64,000 bases of DNA from Imbricaverruca yamaguchii. Its lineage: Eukaryota > Arthropoda > Thecostraca > Neoverrucidae. The translations under genes were made by a program, and so were the position numbers. The number at the start of each line of letters is the position of its first letter. The stretch's first letter is position 1. Below, in pieces: positions 11,201 to 22,246 of the stretch. The notes under the pieces were generated by a model. The model saw only the letters and a program-made list of their open reading frames with translations. It was not told the origin of the DNA and ran no database searches. The stretch lies in the NCBI GenBank assembly GCA_034440575.1, contig JAOTOL010001187.1, positions 211,001 to 275,000 of the forward strand. The letters run 5' to 3'.

Positions 11201-12426
11201 GCAGATTGATTCAAGATATTCAGCATGGGTTTAGAAAAGGGCGATCGTGTCTCACAAATTTCTTGGACTTTTTTAACTTCGCCACAGAACAATTCGATCA
11301 GGGAAATCAGGTTGATGTAGCATATCTTGACTTTAGTAAGGCCTTTGACAAGGACAAGGACAAGGCCCATAAACGGTTAATGATACGGCTTCAGTCCCAT
11401 GGTATTACAGGTAGCATCTTAAAATGGATAGAGTTGTGGCTTTCAGATAGACAGCAAAGAGTGATGCTAAATGGTACAAAGTTATCATGGCAAAATGTTC
11501 TTAGTGGAGTCCCCCAGGGGTCAGTACTGGGGCCACTACTGTTCACTATATTTGTAAATAACATTGAAAGTGGCCTAAGCAGTAAAGTTCTGAAACTTGC
11601 GGATGATTTGAAGGTCTTTAGGGCAATAACAGGTCAAGATGAGCATATCTCGCTGCAAAAAGACTTAGACGAACTTGTGAAGTGGTCCGAAGAATGGCAA
11701 ATGAAATTTAATTTTGATCAGTGCAAAATCATGCATGTAGGTAAGCAGCATATGAAGGCCCCATACTTGATGGGTGGCCAAGTGCTATCAGTAACTCAAC
11801 AGGGGAAGGATTTAGGTGTTATTCTAAACACAAAGCTGGGGGCATCAGAACAGACCAAGGAAGCCAGGAAGAAGGCACTGAGAATGCTCGGGGCAATAAA
11901 TAGGAATGCATCATGCATAAGTGAGGAAGTGATCAGGAAGCTTTACTGTGCATATGTCAGGCCACATTTGGAATACTGCATCCAAGCTTGGTCTCCTAGC
12001 TATGAAAAAGATTGTTGGCTTTTAGAGAGAGTACAAAAGAGGGCTACAAAAATGGTTAATGGCATACGTAACCTGGCATATGAGGAAAGATTGAAGAAAT
12101 TGAATATGTTTTCACTTAGATATAGAAGGCTGAGAGGAGATCTCATCGAGGTCTTTAAATTTGTCCATGGTCTGGAGAGGGGATATCTTGGGGAAATGTT
12201 TGAATTGAACAGAAATGATAGAATTAGAGGTCATAAATGCAAAATTAAGGTTAACCACAGCAGAACAAGGTTAAGGCAGACTTTCTTCACCAACAGGGTA
12301 GTAGAACACTGGAACCGGCTGCCAGAAAACATTGTCAGTAGCAGCACATTGAACATCTTTAAAAACAGCATAGACAATCATTATAAGAATGGAGGGCTTG
12401 CTTTTCAGTATCACAGGGAGGACTGA
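11201..12426 (+). pseudogene. CR1-like ORF2, reverse transcriptase domain
   Basis: A 406-codon open stretch carries reverse transcriptase blocks in order: QHGFRKGRSCLTN, VAYLDFSKAFDK, SGVPQGSVLGPLLF, LADDLKVF (the ADD catalytic pair) and a C-terminal thumb with KDLGVILNTKL and VRPHLEYCIQAWSP. It ends with VVEHWNRLPENIVSSSTLNIFKNSID, usual for this class of LINE. Within motif A the sequence reads AFDKDKDKAHKRL, where this family usually has AFDKVPHKRL. The cause is a local GACAAG hexamer expansion, which would put extra residues next to the first catalytic aspartate. The frame is offset from the upstream endonuclease frame, so the copy is a pseudogene. Confidence 0.9.
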
Positions 12427-12537
12427 TTGACAGATTTGGTGGGCAATTGGTACAGTGTACAGAGTGCAACCAAGAAGGGCCCTTGTGGCTCATAGTTGCA
12501 CTAATATTTTATGTCTTGATGTCTTTATGTCTTTATG

Positions 12538-12999
12538 AGAGGAGGGCCCTAATTTGAAAAAGGACTCTAGAAGATAAATGAGGGCCCTGCCGGACTCGAG
12601 AGGTGTCCCCTAAAAATGGGTAGGTCTCCAGGACTGAATGAGGCCCCGAAGACCGGACAGATTTCCAAAATATTGCGAGGAGGCCCTGAAGATGGGGATG
12701 GTAACAGGTATGAATGGGTGTGAGCTTTCCAAAATTGATGATTCCCTCAATACGGGGAAGACTTTGCCAGGATAAAGGAGGAGGCCAACGAGGCGTGGCA
12801 GGAGGCACATAATTTGGCAGATAATGGCCCTGGGACATGAGAGGAAGTCCCAGGTCATAGTAAAGACCCCAGGATATAAGAGGAAATCCTTCAAGACGAG
12901 AGAGGAGCACCATTGAATATGGTGGAGGGTAGGACACAAGACGTTGAAAACCGGTAAAGAGGCTCCAGGAAATTGGATGAGATAATTATGACGCGAGAT
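12538..12999 (+). repeat. Purine-rich degenerate array, copy 1 (right part, after LINE)
   Basis: Units such as GAGGAGGGCCCTAATTTG and GGAGGCCAACGAGGCGTGG resume directly after the LINE tail and grade into the next array. Together with 7,520-9,484 this appears to be one array split by the LINE. Confidence 0.6.
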
Positions 13000-14660
13000 G
13001 AGGCCTATAATATGCAAGAAACCCCTAAGAAATTGTAGAATTCGTGCCAGGTATTTAAAAATTACGATATCGACCCAAAAAATCCGGCCAGGGACACTGA
13101 AAATCACGCTGAGTCTGGATGCACCAAAAAATTACGGCAGGACCATGAAAATAACTCTAGTGGCACGACTGGTTGTACCTTTCCACAACAGATTCATTGG
13201 GACTAAAACAGATGAAGCCGGAGCAACGAAAAAGACTCCGGACATGGGCAATCACCCTGTGGCCCAACAATGACGCCAAAATCATAAGATGTTTTAGACT
13301 CCACAAAAAAGTGTCGAGGCAGCTAAAGCTCGCGCTAGGGATACAAGCAAATGACGTCGGGGTCCAAAAGATCACATTGGACTATAAAAAACCGCGTCGC
13401 AGCCCTTGAAAATCACCCTGGAGGGCCAGAAGGTTGCGCCGGTGCCACAAAAGTTGCAGCTGCTCCAAAAGTCAATTCCTAACCGGAATGTCACTCTGGG
13501 ACAAAAATATACTCCTTCAGTGGCCGCAGTGGTATATCAAAGAGACAAATTCCCTCTCTATCCTGAGGAGCGTAAGCTCCCAATAATCGTGCCCGGTCCA
13601 TAACTCGCGTTGGGGCCACCACAATTCGCGTCGCTCCACCAGAAATCGCGCAGGGGTCTCCAAATAAGTACGGCAGGTCCCGGAAAACTCGCTTCGAGGA
13701 TATAAAACTTGCAACAGAAATCGCCAAAATCGCGTTGGGGCAACAGCTAAGTACAACGCTTCCTGCACACTCAAATCGGGCCCCCAATATATCGCGCTCG
13801 GGACCCACAATTCCCATCGGTAGTCCCGTCGAGGCTCCACAAAATTGGCGTGGAGGCCAAAACGTAAGAACAGTGTGACCACAAAAAACCGAATCGGTAT
13901 CCAAAAAAAAATAAAGCTCGAGCCTTCCAAAATAAGGATGGATACAAAAAAATTAATGTCCGGGTCAAGAAAATGGTTGTGGAGCACCGAACATGCTACC
14001 GGATGCCTTCACAAATTGCGTATGGCACTGAAAAACATACCGGATCTCGAAAAATCGAGGTGAGATACAAAAACGTGGCGCCCGGGACTCCAAAAATCAG
14101 GCCGGGATTCGGACTTTACAAAAAGTATGAAAAAGTTCGCAAAAATCGCGTTGAGCCAAAAAACCTGGCGTTGGATTCCCGGAACCACGCGCCTAGGCGT
14201 GATAAATTGCGCTGGGACTAAGAAGCAGCGCACCGAAGCCACAAAATCGTACTGGAGCATCGCAAATGTGCGTCAGAGGACCCAAATAAGCACAACAGAA
14301 ACCTATGAGCATAACGGGGGCCGACAATACAACTGGCCCACCAAAACGCACATAGTCTCCCAAAAAGCGACAGCGCCTTAACACATGCCTTGCAGCCAAA
14401 AATAAAAATACTTGGACCTCTAACAAAATACACGAGAATCTCTTCAAGCATACAGAGGTCATAGGGACGCACCAGGGACTGAAAAGGATGCTGGGGCCGC
14501 AAAGAGCAACATGGTTCCAAAACGAACAAAAGCACCGGGCGTTAAATGAAGACATCGGGATCTTCGAAAACGCCCTGACACGTAACAAAATCATCGGTGC
14601 CCAACAAAGCAACAACACTAAAACGAGGAGGGTTTCGGAAATGCATTAGGCCTCTAACAA
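13000..14660 (+). repeat. Degenerate array with CCAAAAATCGCG-like units, plus-strand arm
   Basis: Loosely repeated units of about 25-30 bases share words such as TCCAAAAATCGCGTTGGG, CACAAAATTGGCGTGG and GACTCCAAAAATCAGGCC. Positions 13,850-14,650 are homologous in reverse complement to 15,160-15,910. Short open frames reading KNRIGIQKK or similar are translations of the repeat. A third member of the family lies on the minus strand at 54,960-55,200. Confidence 0.7.
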
Positions 14661-15159
14661 AAATGGTTTGGAGCCATAAGACACAACCCGTAGATCAAGA
14701 AAGACGCAGCGGGTCAAAAAAGAACACTGAGGAAAGGTCTCGGTTCGATAGCCATTCTAGGAGAATAACAGCAAAGGTATCAGGTGCATCAAAGCTGAAC
14801 GGAACCTGCATTTCATAACTACCAGAAAATGTGGGAGGTAGGGAATTAATGATCAGATTTCATTACCGACTTTATGCAGCTACCGCCCATACTAAGCATT
14901 CCAGCATGTCAAATATGGCTCATGTCTGTCATGTGCCACCAATTAGCAAAACGAAGAAGGCCTAGCAGAAACCGTAGCATCGCACGAAGTATGGCGAATG
15001 CTCCGAATTCACAAGATGAATGTGCACGTGCACAGAAGTTGGCGTCGTGGCGACCGGCTGACACTAACTGGAATGCCGAAATTGTGAAATTTTATTTTTT
15101 TTCAAAGTGATGAGTAATATATTTGAAATTCAACTTGGGGGCTTAATGCAATTTCCAAA
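14661..15159. other. Spacer between inverted array arms
   Basis: This ~500-bp interval separates the two inverted arms. I see no gene; an open frame at 14,874-15,110 has no recognisable domain. Confidence 0.5.
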
Positions 15160-15910
15160 TTCCTGGTCCTTTTATGGTTTTGTTGCTTTTTATGCTCCGA
15201 GGATATTTTTACGTGTCAGGGCGTTTTCGAAGATCCTAATGTGCTTATTTAGCTCTTGGTCCCTTTGTTCGCTTTAGAACCATCTTGCACTTTGGTGTCC
15301 CAGCCAATTTTTCAGACCCTTGTGCATTAGCATGGTCCCTGCGTGACTTGAGAGCTTCCAGTATATTTTTTATATCTCCATGTATGTTTATTTTTAGCTG
15401 CAATGCATGTTTTAATGCCATGTCGCTTTTTGGGAGATTGTGCGCGTTAGGGCATACGCTGTATATTTGGCCCTCGTTGTGCTCTTGGGGTCGCGCTGTG
15501 TATATTTGGGGTTTCTAACGCATATTTGTGGGCCCTAGTCCGGTCTTGGGGCTTCGGTGCGATTTCTCTTTGTCCCAGCCTGACTTATCGCTCCCAGGCG
15601 CGTGGTTCCGGGGACCCAACGTCAGTTTTCTGGGCTGAATGCGTTTTTTGCGGATCTTTTCTGATTTTTCCTCTCAAAAGTCCGAATTCCGGCATGACCC
15701 TGGCGCCATGTATTTGCATCCCATCTCGATTTTTCGAGATTCGGTATCTTTTCGGTGGCGTACACAATATGTGAAGGGATCTGATAATATGTTCTGTGCT
15801 CCAGAGCCATTTTACTGACCCGACCATTTGTTCAAATAACTCCTTATTTTGGACGGCTCTAGCTTGACATTTTCGGATACCGATCCGGTTTTTGTGGTAT
15901 AGGTGTAACT
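15160..15910 (-). repeat. Degenerate array, minus-strand arm of a long inverted repeat
   Basis: In reverse complement this matches 13,850-14,650. The clearest block is GGATCTTCGAAAACGCCCTG followed by ACACGTAA, shared near 14,559 and 15,210-15,236. A second is the CTCGAAAAATCGAG block near 14,052 and 15,728. Arm positions sum to about 29,780, giving an axis near 14,893. The arms are diverged, so this is an old inverted duplication or two opposed insertions. Confidence 0.75.
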
Positions 15911-16497
15911 TCAGCGGTGCGAGTTGATTCATCAAGGGATACAAAAATACTACCGTAGAAATGGGTGGGGGAGTTATGGTTGAAATCCAACGAATCATGG
16001 AAGATAGCGGTAGATTAGACCCCTACACAGGAGAATTCAGCTGATCACTAATTATTTCATTCCGAAAGGCCCCCTTGGACAAAGTAACGGTTGAAATCCT
16101 AGGCGTGTGAATTGATTCGCGAATAATTTGTTATTTTAGCTTGTGCAACAGATGTCTTGCAGCCAGCACCAAATGTTATAACAATTCACAAATTCCTAAG
16201 ACGGCGGTCAGAAAACCAATATAGCTCACTTCTTGTTGTCACCTTCGCGAAATTATAGTCCTAGGACTGAGAAATGATCGCTTAAGCTTTGTTTAGGGCA
16301 TCAAGATGGTGGCAATGAATAACAGTAGTGATGAATCTAGCTGTATTCAGTTATTCTTGGAGAACATAAAAGTGAGTTAATCAATGGGAGATAGATAAGA
16401 TATGCTTCGCATTAACCCCGCCAACTCACTGCAATCTAGGGGCCGGCGGGAAGATTCTTCTGTTCGAGAAAGCATTGAGACGTTGGCTGGTTTTAAC
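15911..16497. other. Unassigned sequence
   Basis: No gene, RNA or repeat I can name. It separates the inverted array from the third purine-rich copy. Confidence 0.5.
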
Positions 16498-17130
16498 CAG
16501 GGGCGTCGCCACCGGGGGGCAGAGGGGGCAATTGCCCCCCCCCCCCTTCCGAGAGACTGCCCCCCCCTGCCGTGAGACTGTCCCCCCTGAAATTTGAGGA
16601 GGCCCCCAGGACGAAAAGGAGGCACCCAGGACGAAAACGAAACCCCAGGACGAAAAGGAGGCCCTCAGAACGAAAAAGAGGCCCCCCAGGACGAAAAGAA
16701 GGTACCTCAGGACGAAAAGGAGGTCCCCATGACGAAAAGGAGGATCCCGGATGGAAAGGAGGCCCTCCAGGACGAAAAGGAGACCCTCCAGGACGAAAAG
16801 AGGCCCTCCAGGATGAAAAGCAGGCCCCCAAGACGAAAAAGAGATTATACAAATTAGGGGCCTCCAGGAGGCCCCTAATTTGTAAAAAGAAGTCACCTAG
16901 GAGAGGGTAGGAGGCCCCAGAAATCAAGCGAGTGCCAAATATTGACACAGAGACCCCAGGACGAAAAGGCCACCAGGACGAAAAGGAGGTCCCCATGATG
17001 AAAAGGAGGCCCCCAGTACGAAAAGGATGCCCTCTAGAACGAAAACAAGGCCCTCCAGGACGAAAACAAGGCCCTCCAGGACGAAAAGGAGGCCCTCCAG
17101 CCCTCAGTTTCCCATTTACGAACCATACTA
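16498..17130 (+). repeat. Purine-rich degenerate array family, copy 2
   Basis: This copy has the same head (GGGGCGTCGCCACCGGGGGG), the same GGAGGCCCCCAGGACGAAAA-like units and the same tail (AGAAGTCACCTAGGAGAGGG) as the copy at 7,520. The head carries a C-homopolymer of about 14 at 16,536-16,549. Being in the same orientation and order as copy 1, it supports a mobile or duplicated unit with a defined head and tail, not a simple local array. Confidence 0.75.
16851..16881. repeat. Hairpin in array tail, 15-bp stem, 1-nt loop
   Basis: AAATTAGGGGCCTCC (16,851-16,865) is followed by A and its exact inverse. It occupies the same place in the array as the 7,924-7,954 hairpin, with a matched base-pair difference. 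Confidence 0.9.
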
Positions 17131-18197
17131 AGGGCCTAAAAACAATAGGAGGCTCTAACACATTGGAGGCCCCTTTTCGGGGAGCAGGAAGCCTCCTTTC
17201 GACCTTGCCCCCTGGAAGAATTTCGTGGCGACGCGTACTTCTGCTGCAAGGCATAGTATTGAGCACCATACCTGGACAGGGAGCCTGCGTACCGGCCGCT
17301 ACTGCTGTCTTCCAATAGCCCGTGACGACATGTACCTCAACATCTCCAATTACCGCCCTAGTGCAAGCGTTTCAAAAACAAAATGAAACAAACCGTCTTT
17401 CGACAATTCGGCAAAGTGCATTCGAATTTGAGGTACATGCTCAATATCCAGAAGAATAGTTCGATTGCGGAAATAGTGCCGCTAATTTCGGTATACGTGC
17501 AATACACATCCCGACATATCACAAAAGACCGACATACCTGCTTAGCTGGAGAGCCGCTGCACTGCCACTGTTCAGATGAGCCCGTGGGCGTTGAGCTGCC
17601 GCCGGCGCTTCCGGTTCGTGGTTGTCATTCACGCTGACATCACTGGGCCCCGAGTCCCGGACGTGACGTCACAGGCGGTCAGCGACGGAGGTGTCAGGTG
17701 GCGCCGCCTGTGGCGCCGGCGATTAGAGGAAGCTGCTGGACATGTGCGAGCCCCGGGGAGACGCTTGGTAGCTGTGAGGCGTTCCTAGCCGGTGCGTGAG
17801 GATGTGGATCGACATAGCGGGTGGCCGTGCTGTGTGATGCGTGACTGACCGGAGAATATCTAATTTACATGCCAATTGCTCGTTGTAGTGGAGAGACGAG
17901 GTGTTCGCAAACGAGCATGCGCGTTGCTTTCGGTTCTGCTGGCGCCGTCGTTTTGCAGCATTTGATATCGGTGCATGTACAGATGCTGATGCATCAGCAT
18001 ATACGATTTGACGTCGTTTGTACCCGTTTGAGGCCACATGGGCTCAATGCGCGCTGACCATCCAATGCAATGTAACGTGATGTAATTAAATATGTTTCGG
18101 ATACTTCCGAGTAGGGTTTTTCAGTTTTCGTTACAGTAATGCACTAATGTGCAGCACAAACCATTATCACGAGCATAGGCGATAAGAACGAGTGGTA
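17131..18197. other. Unassigned sequence
   Basis: No recognisable gene. A GC-rich stretch lies at about 17,570-17,770, and open frames there are short and lack known motifs. Confidence 0.5.
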
Positions 18198-18529
18198 TTA
18201 CAGTATTGAGGTAAGCGATGTTACGAATGCCGGAAGTTTGGGCTCGGACATGCGCAGCATGACCGAAAGCTTCCGTGTGAACACATTGTAGTCACCTGAG
18301 TTCCTCACATCTGGAGGCAGATTGTCCCACGTTAAATAGGCTCTCGGTATGAAGGAGCGGTGCGCGAATTCTGTGCGGCATCGTGGTACCCAGTACGCAC
18401 ATTCCAGGGCAGGTGCGAGTCAATATTCGTACCAAGTAATTTTACAGACTTCGTGGACACAATTTCCAGCATTCCGAGATGAACAGGGATCTCCATTTTT
18501 GCCGTGCGGAATATGTTGTTGGAGGTCAT
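18198..18529 (-). pseudogene. LINE reverse transcriptase C-terminal remnant
   Basis: Read on the minus strand, 18,529-18,385 gives a thumb-region segment with KSVKLLGTNIDSHLPWN, matching the V-K-x-L-G-x-x-x-D-x-x-L-x-W pattern of non-LTR reverse transcriptases. After a frame change, 18,378-18,198 gives RSFIPRAYLTWDNLPPDVRN and NVFTRKLSVML and ends at a stop, as in the C-terminus of such proteins. The palm domain is missing and the two parts are in different frames. I cannot assign the clade. Confidence 0.7.
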
Positions 18530-21251
18530 TGGATAATATTAGGAGCATGGCCGACTATTAAGAATCGACTTAAAAATGACGACTTCTCCCCAGTTTTGGA
18601 ACCATTCCTATATCTTTGACTTCGGAGTAGTCTGTGTGTGAGGGGATGAGGAGAGGTGGAATTTGTTGCATGCGCCTCTGGGTTTACAGTTGGATACGGC
18701 ATGCTTAACAAGAATCTGATGTGCACACCTTTCTCTGGAAATTACAGCCAGTGCTGTCTCGAACAAAACATTTTACCGATTTTATGCTATGCTATCACCA
18801 TAGCAATTTTAGGGTAAATAATTAGGTAATGGCAGCCAAAGGTCTACCGACCATCTTCAAACCCCACCAAAAATTTGAGAATGAGGTAATAATTCACCGT
18901 TCAAGGCGAAGGTGTTGTCACCCACTGGCGGTTCTAGCCAACCGGTTCCGGGGGGCAACTTTTGGATTTCGTCGTCAGCCACCGACCCTCCCCCGCCAAT
19001 GCACTGTGTGATATCTCGAGGAAAAAACTGACCATAAATGCCTTTCTCGACTATTTTTTATGCCGTATTTCTAGCGCCATTGTATCAGCAAATGATTGAA
19101 GCAGACGAAGTCACAGTTTTCATGAAAATTTTCACAATATTTGATATAGAAATAAGTTAATGAACATGGACAATATTACGTATAAAAAAACGAAGCACAC
19201 GTGCACAAATGTTGTTGCAGTTTAACGATTGATAAAGGTAAGCCGCATTCTGAAAACCTGGACAAGTGAGGTATGAAATGATAGCTGAGAACACTCTCAT
19301 TGTGTTAAATAATTCAAAAAGACATACACCAATTAACAACATGGTATATATTGTCAAGCAATCAGTAATTGCAATAGTCATTCAACTTTTTAGCATCTCA
19401 AAGTTCAAGTAAGATTTTTTTAACGCACAACAGCGCACAGCTAGAGACAAATCCCAATGAAATCAGCGATCCTTTGACTATATGTGCCGCAAGTTTCAGC
19501 TGCACCTGGCTGCTCTAACACCGATAGTGATCAGTTGTATCCCGACAGGCCGCAGTGCGGTGCGGTGACCAGCCCGGGCGGCACGGTGAAGCCCGAGTCT
19601 GACGCCGCGACGCGTCCGCTGGCGCGACGCGTCGGCACGGTGAAGCTGTCTGGACCTGGTAACCTGATCCAGTGGTTGCTATGCCAAAAGTCCCCTAACT
19701 GACGAGGCGACTGAGTCGAGATAGGTCACGCACAGCGTCTCCCACGGCAGGGAAGCTGTCTTTGCCTGTAAGGTTCGGGTCATTGTGGTTCGATTTTGCG
19801 TACAGTGAACATGGAGGTGCGCGTCAGCAGAGTAATTGGTAGACTTGTTAACCAGTGCAAAAGCGTCTGGGCGTGGGAACTATTATGCTCATGTGTTTAA
19901 TTATAGTTTGCAGTCGATCATGGAGAAAATCCCTCATGGATGTCTCCGAAGTGAGTCGTCGATTGTGGACTTGAGAAAGGCGACCGACTTATCGCCAAGA
20001 ACTTAGAAGGAAAGTGGGTTAAGTGCATACGAGCCTAAAACAAATTCAGAAGTCAGTTTGCTACAAATCTTTCGGGAGACGAGGTGTTCTCCGTGTCCCT
20101 GAAGCGTGGTGACCACGTCGTGAGTGATGATGAAGCCAAGACCCGCCTTCATGACCGTTAAGACCGTTAAGAGAGCGTGAGGGTAACCAACTAGAATCTA
20201 CGATCACCTCAGCGTCCGTTCTCAGTGTCGGGCATCCTCAAGAGTTACTCAATAGCACAGTTATCTGCAGTTGGTGGAGGCTGTTAGGCAAAGTGCTCGT
20301 GCTGAGGGCATAAAAGACGCAGCTTTCATGTTGCGACAGGTGGGGTCATCACCGAATCTGCCCAGCGGGGCCCAGCGGGATTCGTGGGGCTCTCAGAGGC
20401 TCTGAAATGAGTCAATCTGAGTGCATATCTAGTGATGCATTTTGGCGTAATTTCAACCACTTAGGACAAGATCTTGGATCTATTTTGCGTAGCAATTATA
20501 AGGTCGAATTTCACTGCAGAATACTCGCATAAGAAGCGCTCACTAATAATCATACAATATATGAGCGCCAACGGACTTCTCTTATGACATCATGATGTCA
20601 TCGTGGATGACCGGACGTCGATATTTTAATACAAGGTATACTATATACTCATGTAGGTGTGTGCGCAATTTGAGCTGTCTATCTCAATTGGTTCCCGATA
20701 TATCGCGGAAGCCAAATGAGTGGAGCGGAATGCTCCCTTCCCTCTAGCAGGTATAACCTCAGACATTCCTGGGTTAGGCAACATTTAAGACGATAAATCT
20801 TCCCCATGTGATCCAGATTTAAAGCTCTTTCGAATAAGGCCAAAATCGCCCCGGTAACTAGCACACTTTGTCCGCTATGATTTATGGCCAGTTTTCTCTC
20901 GAGTTACCACAGTGTGCAATGGCGTGCCTAGGATTTGCATGAAAGGGTTGGGATTGACTTGGAGGGTGCCCATCTCGCCATTATTTTTGGTTGAATGGCA
21001 ATGCTGGCAAATGCACTGCAGCATACACTCACCATGGCTTATACCGAATTGTTTTGGCATCAGCAACAGGCTTACCTTTGTTCAAGGAAAAAATTGAAAA
21101 AAGCATCTAAAAGTTGTCAATCTTTTGCATGGTAAGCTAGAGCCATTAAACCGTTTGCATATGTGTTGCATTCCCACTCTTTCCACAATGCCAAAAACTC
21201 TGACCCGCCGTTTACCTGACCACATTAGCAGCTGTCTCCAAGATAATAATT
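18530..21251. other. Unassigned sequence
   Basis: No gene I can name. An open frame at 19,484-19,702 (72 codons) is GC-rich compared with its surroundings and could be an exon, but lacks a domain. A direct 10-bp duplication (GACCGTTAAG twice) lies at about 20,154-20,173. A small palindrome GACATCATGATGTC lies near 20,586. Confidence 0.45.
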
Positions 21252-21330
21252 ATGGGCGCTACATAACCAGTAGCAGTTGATGCGCCCTTAAGCCCAAATA
21301 ATCAATGAATCCAAGATAATAATAATTGAG
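21252..21330 (+). mobile_element. SINE-like 3' end, copy 1
   Basis: GGGCGCTACATAACCAGTAG then CAGTTGATGCGCCC then AAGCCCAAATAAT and an AT-rich simple tail. It matches the 62-bp retroposon at 63,218-63,279, where the same unit is bounded by a target duplication. Confidence 0.6.
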
Positions 21331-21705
21331 AAAATTGTTAATGTCAGTTTCTTACTTGGAATAACAGCAACCAAGCTGGTCTGAGTCTCATGGGGGTGGT
21401 GCAACTCTGGATCTCAGCAGGCAGAGGCTGGGCTGGGGTCGACTTCTCGTTCAGGCAGAAGATCGAGACAGGAGAGGTTGGAGGCAGAAGCTACCCATTG
21501 AGGAGAAGGCTGAGATGGAGAATCCAGACTGAAAATGAGGACAGACATACGAGTATACTTCAATATGCACCTTTGATTTCACAACATTTTATTTCTAAAC
21601 ATCTTAGCTTAGACAATGATTTTGCCACAAGAACAACAAAGTTTTCGATCTATCAAAATACCCCATTTGATAATCAATTCATAATTATATCTTCAATGGG
21701 AGGTT
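21331..21705. other. Unassigned sequence
   Basis: A 105-codon open frame (21,390-21,707) has no recognisable domain. I see nothing else. Confidence 0.4.
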
Positions 21706-21990
21706 AGGGTAGGTCAGCGCGCGCCCTGCATGGGGGCGAAATCCGCCCCCAAAAAACCTCCTGTTTTTTGCACATAACTCCAGATTTTACCGGCCGATTT
21801 TCGCCATCAGCAACAGGTCATACCTGATTTTTTCCTCTTTCATATCAAACAAACCTTGTCTTAAATGCATTATTTACCAAGCAGCATCATATAGATAATG
21901 CTAAAGTCATCACATACGAAGGCAAATGTTTGCCTCCGCCTTCCCCGCGAAGTGTGGGTACAGCCAGCCTGCTTTGAGTCGAATCGAGTG
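21706..21990 (+). mobile_element. Fragment of the AGGTCA-bearing short element (head only)
   Basis: The stretch GCGCGCCCTGCATGGGGGCG then AAATCCGCCCCC, followed by an ACCGGCCGATTTTCGCCAT block, matches the heads of the elements at 25,204 and 25,581 and the reverse complement of 39,067-40,017. The distal part with the AGGTCA half-sites is absent. Confidence 0.6.
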
Positions 21991-22246
21991 GTATGCAAAT
22001 TAATCCGAATTATTATAATACTCATATCTGGCTACGGTAGGACCTGAACATGATATTATAAAATACCCTAAACCAAGAATGGTTTTTGCTTTCTTTTATC
22101 TCCCTTGGATATGCCACAGCCCTCGTTATTTCCACCGTTACTGAATCCATCGGCATCAGCAAGACGAGTAAACATAATAGGTGTGGAAACATGGGGGAGT
22201 GGTATGGTCCCCCACTTTATATGGTTCAAGGATTTCCCCTTTCCAC
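21991..22246. other. Unassigned sequence
   Basis: AT-rich sequence without recognisable features, immediately 5' of the hAT target duplication. Confidence 0.4.

Larger units (their letters stand above)
9485..12537 (+). mobile_element. CR1-like non-LTR retrotransposon, 5'-truncated, degenerate
   Basis: The element carries an apurinic-type endonuclease followed by a reverse transcriptase on the plus strand and ends in an 8-bp microsatellite tail, ATGTCTTG-ATGTCTTT-ATGTCTTT (12,511-12,534). Short 8-bp tail repeats without poly-A are characteristic of the CR1 clade. It lies inside the purine-rich array, which resumes immediately after the tail, so it is a later insertion. No ORF1 is recognised. 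The 5' end is placed where array units stop being visible and is approximate. Several frameshifts and stops make it inactive. Confidence 0.85.
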
